A stretch of 64,000 nucleotides of DNA from Brotaphodocola catenula. Lineage in GTDB: Bacteria > Bacillota > Clostridia > Lachnospirales > Lachnospiraceae. Both the position numbers and the translations under genes were made by a program. A model generated the notes under the pieces. It did not search any database, was not told the DNA's origin, and worked only from the letters and a program-made list of their open reading frames with translations. Shown here in pieces: positions 24,630 to 32,749 of the stretch (position 1 is its first letter; each line of letters begins with the position of its first letter). Where the stretch lies: NCBI GenBank assembly GCA_020686985.1, contig JAJEPU010000002.1, forward strand, positions 62,001 through 126,000, given 5' to 3'.

Positions 24630-27404
24630 CTACTCGTCCTCGCGGACGACCGGGCTTTCTGCCTGCCCGGAAAGCTTATTTTTTGAATTCAGATGTATGT
24701 AATCGTAAATGTAAGCGATCTCACTCACAGGGAGAGCCACCCGGTAATGGCGGGAGATATCCTGAAAGCTGTCTTTTACTTGTCCGATAAATTCAGCGTG
24801 TTTTTGTTCAAAATCTTCCAGATCCTGATAATTGTCGATCGGAGTTTTTGTGACCAGACGCTCTACCAGACAACACAGGTGGACGTAAAGCCCGATCATA
24901 ATCCGCCCCGCAATCTTTCTTCCGGTGATCTTCTGGAGCCGTCCAACCGCCTGTTCCACCTCGTCTAAGAGTTTGTCAGGATTTAAAATGGTGATGGACT
25001 CCACAACATTTTGAAGGGAGAAGTTTTTTACCAGGTTCTGATTGAAAACTTCCATCTGTTCTTCATTCAGGTACTCGGAAAAAATGTTGGTCAGTTTTTC
25101 CGCGGAATTCATCGAGATGATGTCCTCCAATGAGATGAAAGGAATTCCTTCGATCTCCGGATTAAAGACCCCGATGATGCATTTTACATGGTACTGCTGG
25201 AAGATCTCATCGCGACTGCCGTTTTTCACCAGTCGATAATAATCGTAAGCCACAAATTTTAGAGGAATCACAGCCTCGGAAGTTTTTAAGATCAGTTCTT
25301 TCAACTTCTCGGTTGTGTCGATGCCGTTTTCTCCGCTGAAGATTATGGCATCTTCCTTCTGCATATTGTGGATGATGCGATAGGTACAGATGTTGCTTTC
25401 ACTGGCACGTTTCAGAATGTCTTCCAACTTTTGATTTCCACAGATGCCGAGACCGATGTCAACGGCGAGGGCAGTGGAAATGTTGTTGATGATGCCGATG
25501 TTTAAGTTTCTCAGACCACGCATCTGGCTGTGGATCTGCTCTAAAGACCCCATATCGACCAGAAGGATTACGTCCTGACAGGTGATAAATCGTTCAATGT
25601 GTTTTTCCAACAGACCGGTGATCTCATTCATTTGCATGTCGAGAGGCATGTCGATTGCGTCGAATACCTTTCTGCCGATGATCTGGTTGGCGGCGTCTGC
25701 AATGCTTGAAGCGGTTGCATAGCCGTGGCTTAGAATGATGCCGGCAGCGGAAAGTCCCTGAATCTTCTGATTCTGGTTTTTGATGTCCAGAAGCAGGAAG
25801 AGTTGGTTTAAACTATCTGTCTCAATGTCCAGATTCAGTTTGATTAAATTTACGATCCGGGAACAGATGACTGCCTCTTTTTCGAGGACGGTGCTGACTG
25901 TCTGAAACATTTCTTCGATCTCATCTCGGTTTTGCTTCATCCAGTTGTCAATCAGATGGTCGCCATGAAGCTGAATGTAGAGGCAGCGGGCAAGCAGGTG
26001 ACTGTATTTTTTAGAAAGACTGATGCCATACATCTCGCCCACATTTTCAAAGATCTGGTTGATCAACTGCTCGTAAGTGGAGATCTTGATGTTTACAAGT
26101 TTCTGTCCGTAGATCAGATAATCGTAGTAGTCATTTAGTTGTTTCCGGAATTCACTCATCAGACCGTCAAAATTGATTGTGTCCTGACGGTAATCCTCAA
26201 AGACATCTAACATGATCTGGAAAAACTGTACGGTCTGTCCAAGTGAAGTATCTCGACTGTAACTGTTTAAGTGGATCATCCGTTTGTCCTTGTCCTTGAT
26301 TTCCAGCTTTAGGGAAGAGAGCATGTATTCCGGAAGGTGGTAGCTGTAAATAGCGATTCCATCGTTGCTTTTTTCCAGATAAGCTCCGGCGCAACTGCTG
26401 GTAACGCAGGTTTTTAACTCGTCGATGTTGTTCTCGTAGGAAAATTCCAGCATACAGTGGAAGGCGTTCTGGCTGATGCTGACGTCGACTCCCATGCGCC
26501 GTCCCTCTGCTCTCAAAAAGGAAATCAGCATTTCCTCTTTTTCATCGGCGGTGCGTTCGTGTAACGTGGGAACAGGGATCACAATGGGGATCATCCGTGC
26601 AAGCGGTTTATAGAGTGTTTCTCCGGATGCTTTTGTCGTGGAGAACACCAGTCTTGCGTTCGATTCAAAAATATGTTCTTCATCGTGATAACTCTTGTAC
26701 TGTCCCGAGATCAGGTAAAAATAAATCAGTTCCTGACCTGAAAATGGAAGGCGGTCAATCTCGTCAAAAAACAGGATACCGTCTTTGGCTTTTGCAAGCC
26801 AACCTTTTCCATCCGCTCCGCCACAGAGGGCAAGAGCAAATTTTTCTTCGTTCTGGGCGTATTCCGAGCAGTCTACGGAAATGTAGGGTGGAAGAGAGGT
26901 TGCCCCCGCTGTTCCAATGACCCGTTCGTTTACCGCGTATTCATACATCAGCCGGGAAAGAAAAGCCTTTCCAGTTCCGCCGGCGCCGTAAAACAGAGCC
27001 GGAAGACCGTTCGGCGGATATTTGATTGCCGCTTTGCACTGTTCGATACAAGAACTTAAACTCAGGTAATAGCCGATGGCTTTTTGAAAATCTCTTTTCT
27101 TTTCATCGCTTCGGCATTTACGCTGAAACTCGTCCATGCCGGAGAATACGCAGGTTTCCAGGGTGACCTGGGCTTCGCGTTCAACATTTTTTTTATGAAA
27201 AAAGTATACAGGGCGGGAGTTGACCTTGATGGCCCGCTCTTCTTTTACCAACTCATTCAGATACTGACTGGCTAAGTTACGGGAAATATTCAGAGATTCG
27301 CTGATGTGATTCGCCGTAAAATATTTCAGATCTTTCAGAGTAAAACCCCGACTTATTTTTTCCAAGTAAAGATATAATTCCTCTTTGGTGCTGAGCATGT
27401 ACAT
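24630..27404 (-). CDS. LevR-like PTS-operon regulator with degenerate sigma-54 activator core
   Basis: This 924-residue protein has an N-terminal winged helix (about 20-70), an AAA+ domain (about 95-340), a PRD near 440-500, an EIIA-man-like domain (about 560-690, with AAGIILSHGYATASSIADAAN) and a C-terminal PRD (about 800-910). This is the LevR/ManR layout. Two changes stand out. Walker A is GAGGTGKA (140-147), lacking the final Ser/Thr, and the GAFTGA loop expected at about 185-205 is absent. Walker B (ILFFDE, 210-215) is intact. PRDs and the EIIA-like domain let the PTS control activity through His phosphorylation. It heads the operon and probably regulates it. Sigma-54 dependence is doubtful. 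Confidence 0.87.
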   Translation of the reverse strand: MYMLSTKEELYLYLEKISRGFTLKDLKYFTANHISESLNISRNLASQYLNELVKEERAIKVNSRPVYFFHKKNVEREAQVTLETCVFSGMDEFQRKCRSDEKKRDFQKAIGYYLSLSSCIEQCKAAIKYPPNGLPALFYGAGGTGKAFLSRLMYEYAVNERVIGTAGATSLPPYISVDCSEYAQNEEKFALALCGGADGKGWLAKAKDGILFFDEIDRLPFSGQELIYFYLISGQYKSYHDEEHIFESNARLVFSTTKASGETLYKPLARMIPIVIPVPTLHERTADEKEEMLISFLRAEGRRMGVDVSISQNAFHCMLEFSYENNIDELKTCVTSSCAGAYLEKSNDGIAIYSYHLPEYMLSSLKLEIKDKDKRMIHLNSYSRDTSLGQTVQFFQIMLDVFEDYRQDTINFDGLMSEFRKQLNDYYDYLIYGQKLVNIKISTYEQLINQIFENVGEMYGISLSKKYSHLLARCLYIQLHGDHLIDNWMKQNRDEIEEMFQTVSTVLEKEAVICSRIVNLIKLNLDIETDSLNQLFLLLDIKNQNQKIQGLSAAGIILSHGYATASSIADAANQIIGRKVFDAIDMPLDMQMNEITGLLEKHIERFITCQDVILLVDMGSLEQIHSQMRGLRNLNIGIINNISTALAVDIGLGICGNQKLEDILKRASESNICTYRIIHNMQKEDAIIFSGENGIDTTEKLKELILKTSEAVIPLKFVAYDYYRLVKNGSRDEIFQQYHVKCIIGVFNPEIEGIPFISLEDIISMNSAEKLTNIFSEYLNEEQMEVFNQNLVKNFSLQNVVESITILNPDKLLDEVEQAVGRLQKITGRKIAGRIMIGLYVHLCCLVERLVTKTPIDNYQDLEDFEQKHAEFIGQVKDSFQDISRHYRVALPVSEIAYIYDYIHLNSKNKLSGQAESPVVREDE

Positions 27405-27472
27405 GATTCTCCTGTTTGTAAATTTGAGCTTGTCTCTTCGCGCGTTTTCTTGTCTACCTGATTACAAGCATT

Positions 27473-27501
27473 ATTATACAAAAAATCTTTTTTTAGGGAA
27501 T
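27473..27501 (-). promoter_or_regulatory. Promoter of the levR-PTS operon: good -10, poor -35
   Basis: On the reverse strand TATAAT (27478-27473) is preceded after 17 bases by ATTCCC (27501-27496), which does not resemble TTGACA. This pattern is typical of activator-dependent sigma-A promoters. I see no sigma-54 -24/-12 pair here. Confidence 0.5.
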
Positions 27502-27514
27502 AGGTTTTGGACGA

Positions 27515-27544
27515 TTTCGTCAGTTGAGAAAGGGTTTCGTCAGT
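27515..27544. promoter_or_regulatory. Two direct repeats 20 bases apart: candidate activator sites
   Basis: TTTCGTCAGT occurs at 27515-27524 and again at 27535-27544, a period of exactly 20 bases, so both face the same side of the helix. They lie 13 bases or more upstream of the -35 position of the levR-PTS operon, where an activator would bind. Confidence 0.6.
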
Positions 27545-27601
27545 AGAGGGGCAGAAAATGGGGGTGTGGGAGAAGAAAGCGAAGGGGGTTCGACACTAGG
27601 A

Positions 27602-27635
27602 TTGACACTTTTGTGAACAGGAAGTGTGGTATACT
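27602..27635 (+). promoter_or_regulatory. Possible promoter of the HAD gene
   Basis: TGGTATACT is an extended -10 with its hexamer at 27630-27635. A perfect TTGACA lies at 27602-27607, but the 22-base spacing is too long for normal use. Either the extended -10 works alone or a factor bends the spacer. Confidence 0.4.
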
Positions 27636-27741
27636 GGAACTATGAGAAGTGGGGAGTTGGAGAATTGGACAGAAGAATATGAAACAGAAAAGTAACGGAA
27701 AAAACGTATTAGCTAGTGTATGAAATGAGGAGGAAAGGATT

Positions 27742-28575
27742 ATGCAAAGTGAGAAACAAGAGATTCGTCTGGTAGCCGTAGATTTGGATGGAACGATTCT
27801 TCATGAAGACAAGAGCATATCGGATTATACATTAAAGGTATTGAGAAATATCGTGAAAAAAGGTGTGATCCTGGTGCCGGCGTCCGGTAGACCGCTCGAA
27901 GGAATGAAGAAGGCGGTGTTAAATCAGGTCGATGGCATCAAATATGCGATCTGCTCCAATGGTGCAATGCTGATGGATGTGCCCGAGGAGAGATGCATCT
28001 GTGAAGCTGGAATTCCGACTGAAAAAGCGGTAGAAGCGCTTGCGTTTCTGGAGCAGTTTCCAACCGCGGTGTATGCACATACAGATCAGGGAACATTTCG
28101 GGAAGTGGGCTGGGAAAAGACCGGCTTATCAGAAAAATATCCCTATATAAAGTTTAGCGAAGGAAATGTCGAGAATCTGAGAGAGTTCTTGAAAACCAGT
28201 GGGGTGAAAGTGCTGAAAATGGGGGCATTTGCATTGGAAGATGGACTGGCACAGAAGATTTTAGAGAAAGGAAGTCCGACTCCCGGAATTGTATTTTTGA
28301 GAACCGGAGACGGAATCGTGGAGGTGAATTCTGTCGATGCCTCGAAAGGAAATGCATTGTGTATACTTTGTAAAAAATTAAAAATAAGTATGGAAAATGT
28401 GCTCGCAATAGGCGATAATGAAAATGACATTTCGATGCTTCAGTCAGTCGGTGTTTCGGTTGCGATGGGAAATGCTGAGGAGGACGTGAAACAGGTCGCA
28501 AAGTATGTGACAGGCAACAATGAAGACGATGGAGCAGGGCATTTTCTGGAAGAGTGGGTGTTGAATCGAGATTGA
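27742..28575 (+). CDS. HAD-superfamily (Cof-type) sugar-phosphatase
   Basis: This 277-residue cytosolic phosphatase has the HAD motifs DLDGTIL (nucleophile Asp and acid/base Asp, about residues 14-20), ASGRPL (motif II region), the Lys of DASKGNAL (motif III) and GDNENDISML (motif IV). The C2B cap typical of Cof/YbiV-like enzymes fills the middle. Such enzymes dephosphorylate sugar phosphates, FMN-like or PLP-like compounds. Its position, divergent from a PTS operon and sharing its control region, suggests removal of phosphate from the imported sugar or relief of sugar-phosphate stress. This is inference. The start has GAGGAAAGG upstream. Confidence 0.9.
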   Translation: MQSEKQEIRLVAVDLDGTILHEDKSISDYTLKVLRNIVKKGVILVPASGRPLEGMKKAVLNQVDGIKYAICSNGAMLMDVPEERCICEAGIPTEKAVEALAFLEQFPTAVYAHTDQGTFREVGWEKTGLSEKYPYIKFSEGNVENLREFLKTSGVKVLKMGAFALEDGLAQKILEKGSPTPGIVFLRTGDGIVEVNSVDASKGNALCILCKKLKISMENVLAIGDNENDISMLQSVGVSVAMGNAEEDVKQVAKYVTGNNEDDGAGHFLEEWVLNRD

Positions 28576-28751
28576 CTGTGATAAAATAATCCTATAAAAA
28601 TTACGGTCACAAAGAATGGGAGTAGACAGGAGAAAGCCTTTACCTCTGGGTGGTTGCAGGCGGGGGGGGCTCCCGGATATGAAGGATTATGCGCCAAAGA
28701 AGAGCAAGAAAGATACAAAAAAATGAAAAATAGAAGAAAATAGGATTCGTC

Positions 28752-28777
28752 ATAAAATAAAATCAATCGCATAGAAT
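28752..28777 (+). promoter_or_regulatory. Sigma-E-like promoter candidate for spoIIIAH
   Basis: ATA (28752-28754), 15 bases, then CATAGAAT (28770-28777) resembles the mother-cell sigma-E pattern. It lies 38 bases upstream of the spoIIIAH start. A separate promoter would be needed because spoIIIAH is detached from the spoIIIA operon here. Confidence 0.4.
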
Positions 28778-28814
28778 AAAAGTGTCAAGGCGGGTGGAAT
28801 AAAGGAGTGGCGTC

Positions 28815-29645
28815 ATGAAGTTGAAAAAACCGGAAATACGTCCGCAGAAGGATGGGGACGGAAAAGTCAAACGAATGTTCCGCAGAAATCAGATGATTAT
28901 CACGACACTTGCGATTATGATTGCGGCAGCCGGATACTTAAACTATGCGGGAAAGAAGGAACTTGAGGCAAGCACAGACAAAGGAAATCAGATCTATCAG
29001 GCGGGAAGTCTTGATATTTCAGACGAAGATCTGCTTGCAGAGAATCAACTTGCGGAGAATCAGCTGGCGGGGGACAAGAACGGGCAGAATGGCGACAATC
29101 TGCAACCGCAGGCGGAGGGAAGTCTTCTTCAGGCGGAAGCAGGGGGAGAGCAGACTGACGGAAGCGGAAATTCGGGTGCAGATACTGATACTGCGGGAAC
29201 TCAGCTTGCCGAGATTGACAGCTGGGACGCGGAGGAGAGTGGACTTGAAAATCCCGGGGAAGCCGTGCTCACAAGCGGAATCACGGTGTCAGACTACATA
29301 GCCGGAGTGCAGATGAACCGCGAGCAGATCCGTGCGAAGAACAAAGAGACGCTCAACAGCATCATCAACAACGCCAATATCGCAGAATCGGCAAAGCAGG
29401 AAGCAATTCAGAATATGATTCAGATGACGGCGATTGCGGAGAAGGAAAATGCGACGGAGACGCTTCTTCAGGCGAGAGGTTTTGCTGACCCGGTTGTGAG
29501 CATCACGGACGGCAAGGTGGATGTTGTGATCAATGCGCCGTCGATCACCGACCAGCAGAGGGCGCAGATTGAGGACATTGTAAAGCGAAAGACGGAAGTT
29601 CCGGTTGATGGAATTGTGATTACGCTGATGAAGCTCGAAGAATAA
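28815..29645 (+). CDS. spoIIIAH: Stage III sporulation protein AH
   Basis: This 276-residue single-pass protein has a cytosolic basic start, one membrane helix (about 30-46), a long acidic Gln/Gly/Glu-rich linker (about 65-155, containing LAENQLAENQLAG repeats) and a C-terminal YscJ/FliF-like ring-building domain (about 165-276, with GFADPVVSITDGKVDVVI). It is the mother-cell partner of SpoIIQ. The linker is longer than in Bacillus subtilis SpoIIIAH (218 residues). It is separated from spoIIIAG by the PTS module but keeps its usual downstream neighbours, asp23 and nusB. The ribosome binding site is AAAGGAGTGG. Confidence 0.92.
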   Translation: MKLKKPEIRPQKDGDGKVKRMFRRNQMIITTLAIMIAAAGYLNYAGKKELEASTDKGNQIYQAGSLDISDEDLLAENQLAENQLAGDKNGQNGDNLQPQAEGSLLQAEAGGEQTDGSGNSGADTDTAGTQLAEIDSWDAEESGLENPGEAVLTSGITVSDYIAGVQMNREQIRAKNKETLNSIINNANIAESAKQEAIQNMIQMTAIAEKENATETLLQARGFADPVVSITDGKVDVVINAPSITDQQRAQIEDIVKRKTEVPVDGIVITLMKLEE

Positions 29646-29691
29646 GCTGCTGTACAACTGTAATGGAGTAGGAGTTACAAAAAACAGCCCT

Positions 29692-29719
29692 TTGCAAAAC
29701 TGCCGTCATTTGCTATAAT
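29692..29719 (+). promoter_or_regulatory. Sigma-A promoter for the Asp23-family gene
   Basis: TTGCAA (29692-29697) and TATAAT (29714-29719) are 16 bases apart, about 60 bases upstream of the GTG start at 29782. The -10 is perfect. It allows vegetative expression apart from spoIIIAH. Confidence 0.65.
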
Positions 29720-29781
29720 AACAGCAGAACGAAATGCAGAATATAGCTCTGAAATGGCGGAGCGATTGAGGAGGGATAACC

Positions 29782-30168
29782 GTGGCAGAAGTGGAAGGAA
29801 GAAATACTCACAAGGTATATGAGAAGGATAAAATCGGAGAGGTTCGCATCGCAGATGAGGTGGTTGCGATCATCGCAGGTCTGGCAGCGACAGAGGTAGA
29901 GGGTGTTGACTCGATGGCAGGCAACATCACGAATGAGCTTGTCGGAAAGCTCGGCATGAAGAACCTGTCAAAAGGTGTGAAGGTGGATGTGACTGAGGAG
30001 CATGTATCCGTAGACCTGTCCCTGAATCTGAAATATGGATACAACATTCCGGATGTCAGCGAGCGCGTGCAGGATCGTGTAAAGTCCGCGATTGAGAATA
30101 TGACCGGTCTGACTGTTCTGGATGTCAATATTCGAATTGCAGGTGTGAACTTGGCAGAGGAAAAGTAA
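29782..30168 (+). CDS. yqhY: Asp23/Gls24-family envelope stress protein (YqhY)
   Basis: This 128-residue cytosolic protein of the Asp23 family has characteristic strands IADEVVAIIAGLAATEVEGVDS and VSVDLSLNLKYGYNIPDV. In Bacillus subtilis YqhY is linked to acetyl-CoA carboxylase control and membrane lipid balance; function here is by family. Translation begins at GTG 29782 after GAGGAGG. The position between spoIIIAH and nusB is the usual Firmicutes order. A terminator follows 33 bases after the stop. Confidence 0.9.
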   Translation: MAEVEGRNTHKVYEKDKIGEVRIADEVVAIIAGLAATEVEGVDSMAGNITNELVGKLGMKNLSKGVKVDVTEEHVSVDLSLNLKYGYNIPDVSERVQDRVKSAIENMTGLTVLDVNIRIAGVNLAEEK

Positions 30169-30201
30169 GTTAAGAAAAAGTGAAAAAAGAGATTAAAAAA
30201 G

Positions 30202-30227
30202 AGGAGTCTGGCATTTATCAGGCTCCT
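30202..30227. terminator. Bidirectional terminator between yqhY and the YdcZ-like gene
   Basis: A 9-base stem (30202-30210 with 30219-30227, one G-T pair) has an 8-base loop. TTTT follows on the forward strand and TCTTTTTT on the reverse strand, so it can end both convergent genes. Confidence 0.85.
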
Positions 30228-30259
30228 TTTACAATGAATGAGATTGCCTCTCTTCTGAG

Positions 30260-30688
30260 CTATAAATGGAAAATCACAATCCCCGCGATTGCGATTCCGG
30301 CGCCGAGGAGTCTGCGCCATTCAAACGGAACCTTTTCCACGCCGAAAAGTCCAAAAAGTTCAATCCCGTAGGAGACGAGAATCTGAGTCACCACGATTGT
30401 GAGCGTTGCGCGGGCAGGACCGAGACGATCCATGCCTTTGACGACGCTCCAGGTGATAAATGCCCCGAGGACACCGCCGATCAGCAGGTACCAGGGGCGA
30501 ATCTGAAAAAGAGAAGAGAACGGAGCACGGTCTCCAAATAACCAGAACAGAGCGCAGGTCGCAAGCGCCGTCAGCTGAACCCAGACGGCACAGAGCCAGA
30601 CCCCGCTCTGTTTTGTCACTTCGGTGTTTAAGACACCCTGCAAGCTCATCAGTGCGCCAGAGAGAAGCGCAATCAAAAATCCCCACAT
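30260..30688 (-). CDS. YdcZ/DUF606-family (DMT superfamily) small membrane transporter
   Basis: This 142-residue integral membrane protein has about five hydrophobic helices and a start (MWGFLIALLSGALMSLQGVLN) that fits the YdcZ/DUF606 branch of the drug/metabolite transporters. These small proteins often work as homo- or heterodimers; their substrates are unknown. The ATG at 30688 has AGGAGG eight bases upstream; a GTG three bases earlier is also possible. It is the only reverse-strand gene in the yqhY-recN block, so it looks like an insertion into a conserved gene order. Confidence 0.82.
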   Translation of the reverse strand: MWGFLIALLSGALMSLQGVLNTEVTKQSGVWLCAVWVQLTALATCALFWLFGDRAPFSSLFQIRPWYLLIGGVLGAFITWSVVKGMDRLGPARATLTIVVTQILVSYGIELFGLFGVEKVPFEWRRLLGAGIAIAGIVIFHL

Positions 30689-30827
30689 CACAAAGACCTC
30701 CTAATGGACTCCCAAAATACAGGAAATTAAAAAATATTGGAAAAATTGCGTCATTTATTTGCCAAATCAGGGAAAGAAACAGTAACAGTATGCGAAAATC
30801 AGGAAAATTTTATGCGAAAACCACCCA

Positions 30828-30856
30828 TTGAGTATCTGAAAAAAATGTGATATGAT
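30828..30856 (+). promoter_or_regulatory. Sigma-A promoter for nusB
   Basis: TTGAGT (30828-30833) and TATGAT (30851-30856) have 17-base spacing and lie 43 bases upstream of the nusB start. It restarts transcription of the block after the reverse-strand YdcZ-like gene. Confidence 0.65.
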
Positions 30857-30899
30857 AATATCCAACTATGCAGATATTGTGCCAGGAGGAAAAGGAAGA

Positions 30900-31358
30900 A
30901 TGACCAGAAGAGAAATGCGGGAACACTGTTTTAAAATGTTATTTGGGGTAGATTTTTACCCGGCAGAGGAGACCGCAAAGCAGGTAGAACAGTATTTCGG
31001 TTCACCTGATGAGGATGATACAACAGCAGATGGAACCTTGGAGATCGTTCACCAGGTGGAGATGGCAGACAAGGACAGAGAGTTCCTGATTGCCCGCGTG
31101 GAGGAGATCGCACCGATGATTCCACAGCTTGATGAGGAGATCAATAAAGTAGCTCAGGGATGGAACACAAAGCGTATGGGTCATGTGGAGCTGACGATTC
31201 TGCGTCAGGCAGTCTACGAGATGCGCTATGACAGCGATGTGCCGGATAAGGTGGCAATCAATGAGGCAGTTGAGCTTGCAAAGAAGTTCGGCGGAAATGA
31301 TTCCCCGGCTTTCATCAATGGTGTGCTTGCAAGACTGGTGAAGGAACAGGCAAACTAA
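30900..31358 (+). CDS. nusB: Transcription antitermination factor NusB
   Basis: This 152-residue all-helical RNA-binding protein forms the NusB-S10 complex on boxA and suppresses premature termination of rRNA operons. Family marks are [14 protein letters not shown] at the start, then [20 protein letters not shown] and [18 protein letters not shown] in the C-terminal half. ATG 30900 is preceded by AGGAGGAAAAGGA; the reading frame extends upstream to 30852, but those residues are not family-like. It heads the nusB-xseA-xseB-ispA-dxs-tlyA-nadK-argR-recN run. Confidence 0.95.
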   Translation: MTRREMREHCFKMLFGVDFYPAEETAKQVEQYFGSPDEDDTTADGTLEIVHQVEMADKDREFLIARVEEIAPMIPQLDEEINKVAQGWNTKRMGHVELTILRQAVYEMRYDSDVPDKVAINEAVELAKKFGGNDSPAFINGVLARLVKEQAN

Positions 31359-31380
31359 GCGAACATCGTAAGGATAGCAA

Positions 31381-31411
31381 GTTTCAAAATAGCAGTTAGC
31401 AGTTTTGAAAC
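31381..31411. repeat. Intercistronic hairpin between nusB and xseA
   Basis: GTTTCAAAA (31381-31389) and TTTTGAAAC (31403-31411) are perfect complements around a 13-base loop. The folD gene usual at this place in Bacillus is absent. Without a following T tract it is better read as a processing or stability hairpin. Confidence 0.55.
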
Positions 31412-31446
31412 TCTGAGACCGGAAGGAATAGCGAAGGGCGATTGAG

Positions 31447-32673
31447 ATGGCGAGTGTTTATTCGGTTGCACAGGTAAATTCTTATATCAAAAATATGTTC
31501 GCACAGGATTTTGTCATGAACAGAATCTCTGTTCGCGGAGAGATTTCCAACTGCAAATACCATCCGTCCGGACACATCTATTTCACGATGAAGGACGAGA
31601 GCGGGACTCTGAAAGCTGTGATGTTTGCCGGACAGCGCAGAGGGCTTTCTTTCCGGCTGGAGGAAGGGCAGAGCGTGGTTGTGACCGGAGTCGTGGATGT
31701 ATATGAGCGGGACGGGACGTATCAGCTGTATGCAAAGAAAATAGAACTCGATGGGCGGGGCGATCTCTATGAGCGCTTCTGTCGTTTGCGTGAGGAATTG
31801 GAAGAGATGGGGATGTTTGCTGAAGAGTACAAACGCCCCATTCCGCGTTACGCGCAGAAAATCGGGATTGTGACAGCGAGCACGGGTGCAGCGATTCGCG
31901 ATATCATGAATATCACGGCGCGCAGAAATCCGTTTGTTCAGTTGATTCTCTATCCGGCTCTCGTGCAGGGAGATGGTGCGGTCGCGAGCATCTGCGCTGG
32001 CATCCGAACGCTCGACGAGATGAGACTTGATGTTTTGATTGTCGGGCGTGGAGGTGGTTCGATCGAAGATCTATGGGCATTCAATGAGGAGGAGGTCGCG
32101 AGAGCGATCTTTGAGTGTCAGACACCGGTGATCTCGGCAGTCGGTCATGAGACGGATGTGACGATCGCGGACTTTGTGGCAGATCTTCGCGCACCGACCC
32201 CGTCGGCAGCAGCAGAGCTTGCCGTATTTGACTGGAACCGTTTTGTAAGTGACTGTCAGACATATGAGAAATCCCTGGTGCGAGCAATGAGTCAGCGGAT
32301 TCAGTACCGTCGAAATTATTTAAGTTGGTGTCAAACACGCCTTTTGGTGCAGGATCCGCACTTCAAACTTAGCGAAAAACGACGGAATCTTGCCGATATG
32401 GAAGGCAAATTAAACACGGCGATGGAAAAAAGACTCACTGAGGCGAAACATCACCTTGCGCTCGCAAGTGGACGTCTTCAGGGACTCTCTCCGCTTGAGA
32501 AGATCAGCAAGGGCTTTGGTTTTCTGACTAATCAAAATGAGCATCGGATTGAGAGCGTTTCTGATGTCAAAGTGGGTGATCCGATCACAATCCGAATTCT
32601 TGATGGACGAGTTAAGGCGGTTGTCACCGAGATTAGTGAGGCCGCTGATGTGAATGATGTCAGGGAAATATAA
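31447..32673 (+). CDS. xseA: Exodeoxyribonuclease VII large subunit
   Basis: This 408-residue catalytic subunit of the single-strand-specific exonuclease VII has an N-terminal OB-fold (about 1-100, with VRGEISNCKYHPSGHIYFTMKD, read as adjacent conserved parts). The catalytic domain contains GIVTASTGAAIRDI and GRGGGSIEDLWAFNEE, and a coiled-coil C-terminus binds XseB. It works in recombination and repair in the cytosol. xseB follows 76 bases later. Confidence 0.96.
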   Translation: MASVYSVAQVNSYIKNMFAQDFVMNRISVRGEISNCKYHPSGHIYFTMKDESGTLKAVMFAGQRRGLSFRLEEGQSVVVTGVVDVYERDGTYQLYAKKIELDGRGDLYERFCRLREELEEMGMFAEEYKRPIPRYAQKIGIVTASTGAAIRDIMNITARRNPFVQLILYPALVQGDGAVASICAGIRTLDEMRLDVLIVGRGGGSIEDLWAFNEEEVARAIFECQTPVISAVGHETDVTIADFVADLRAPTPSAAAELAVFDWNRFVSDCQTYEKSLVRAMSQRIQYRRNYLSWCQTRLLVQDPHFKLSEKRRNLADMEGKLNTAMEKRLTEAKHHLALASGRLQGLSPLEKISKGFGFLTNQNEHRIESVSDVKVGDPITIRILDGRVKAVVTEISEAADVNDVREI

Positions 32674-32749
32674 AAAGCTCGATCAATGAGTGGAGTGAGA
32701 CATGTGAGACACAGGTGATGAGGCAAGAAAGGGAGGCTTGGGAGGAAAG

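Larger units (their letters stand above)
27405..27741. other. 337-base divergent control region
   Basis: It separates the reverse-strand levR-PTS operon from the forward HAD gene. It contains the operon promoter, the paired direct repeats and a possible forward promoter, all listed separately. No gene is seen inside. Confidence 0.7.

Noticed and set aside
27405-27600. Search for a sigma-54 -24/-12 promoter (TGGCAC-N5-TTGC) for the levR-PTS operon
   Set aside because: No acceptable match on the reverse strand; a TATAAT is present instead.
28650-28680. Run of eight G at 28662-28669 with nearby GGG, considered as a G-quadruplex
   Set aside because: There are not four separated G tracts within a normal distance; long homopolymers can also be sequencing errors.
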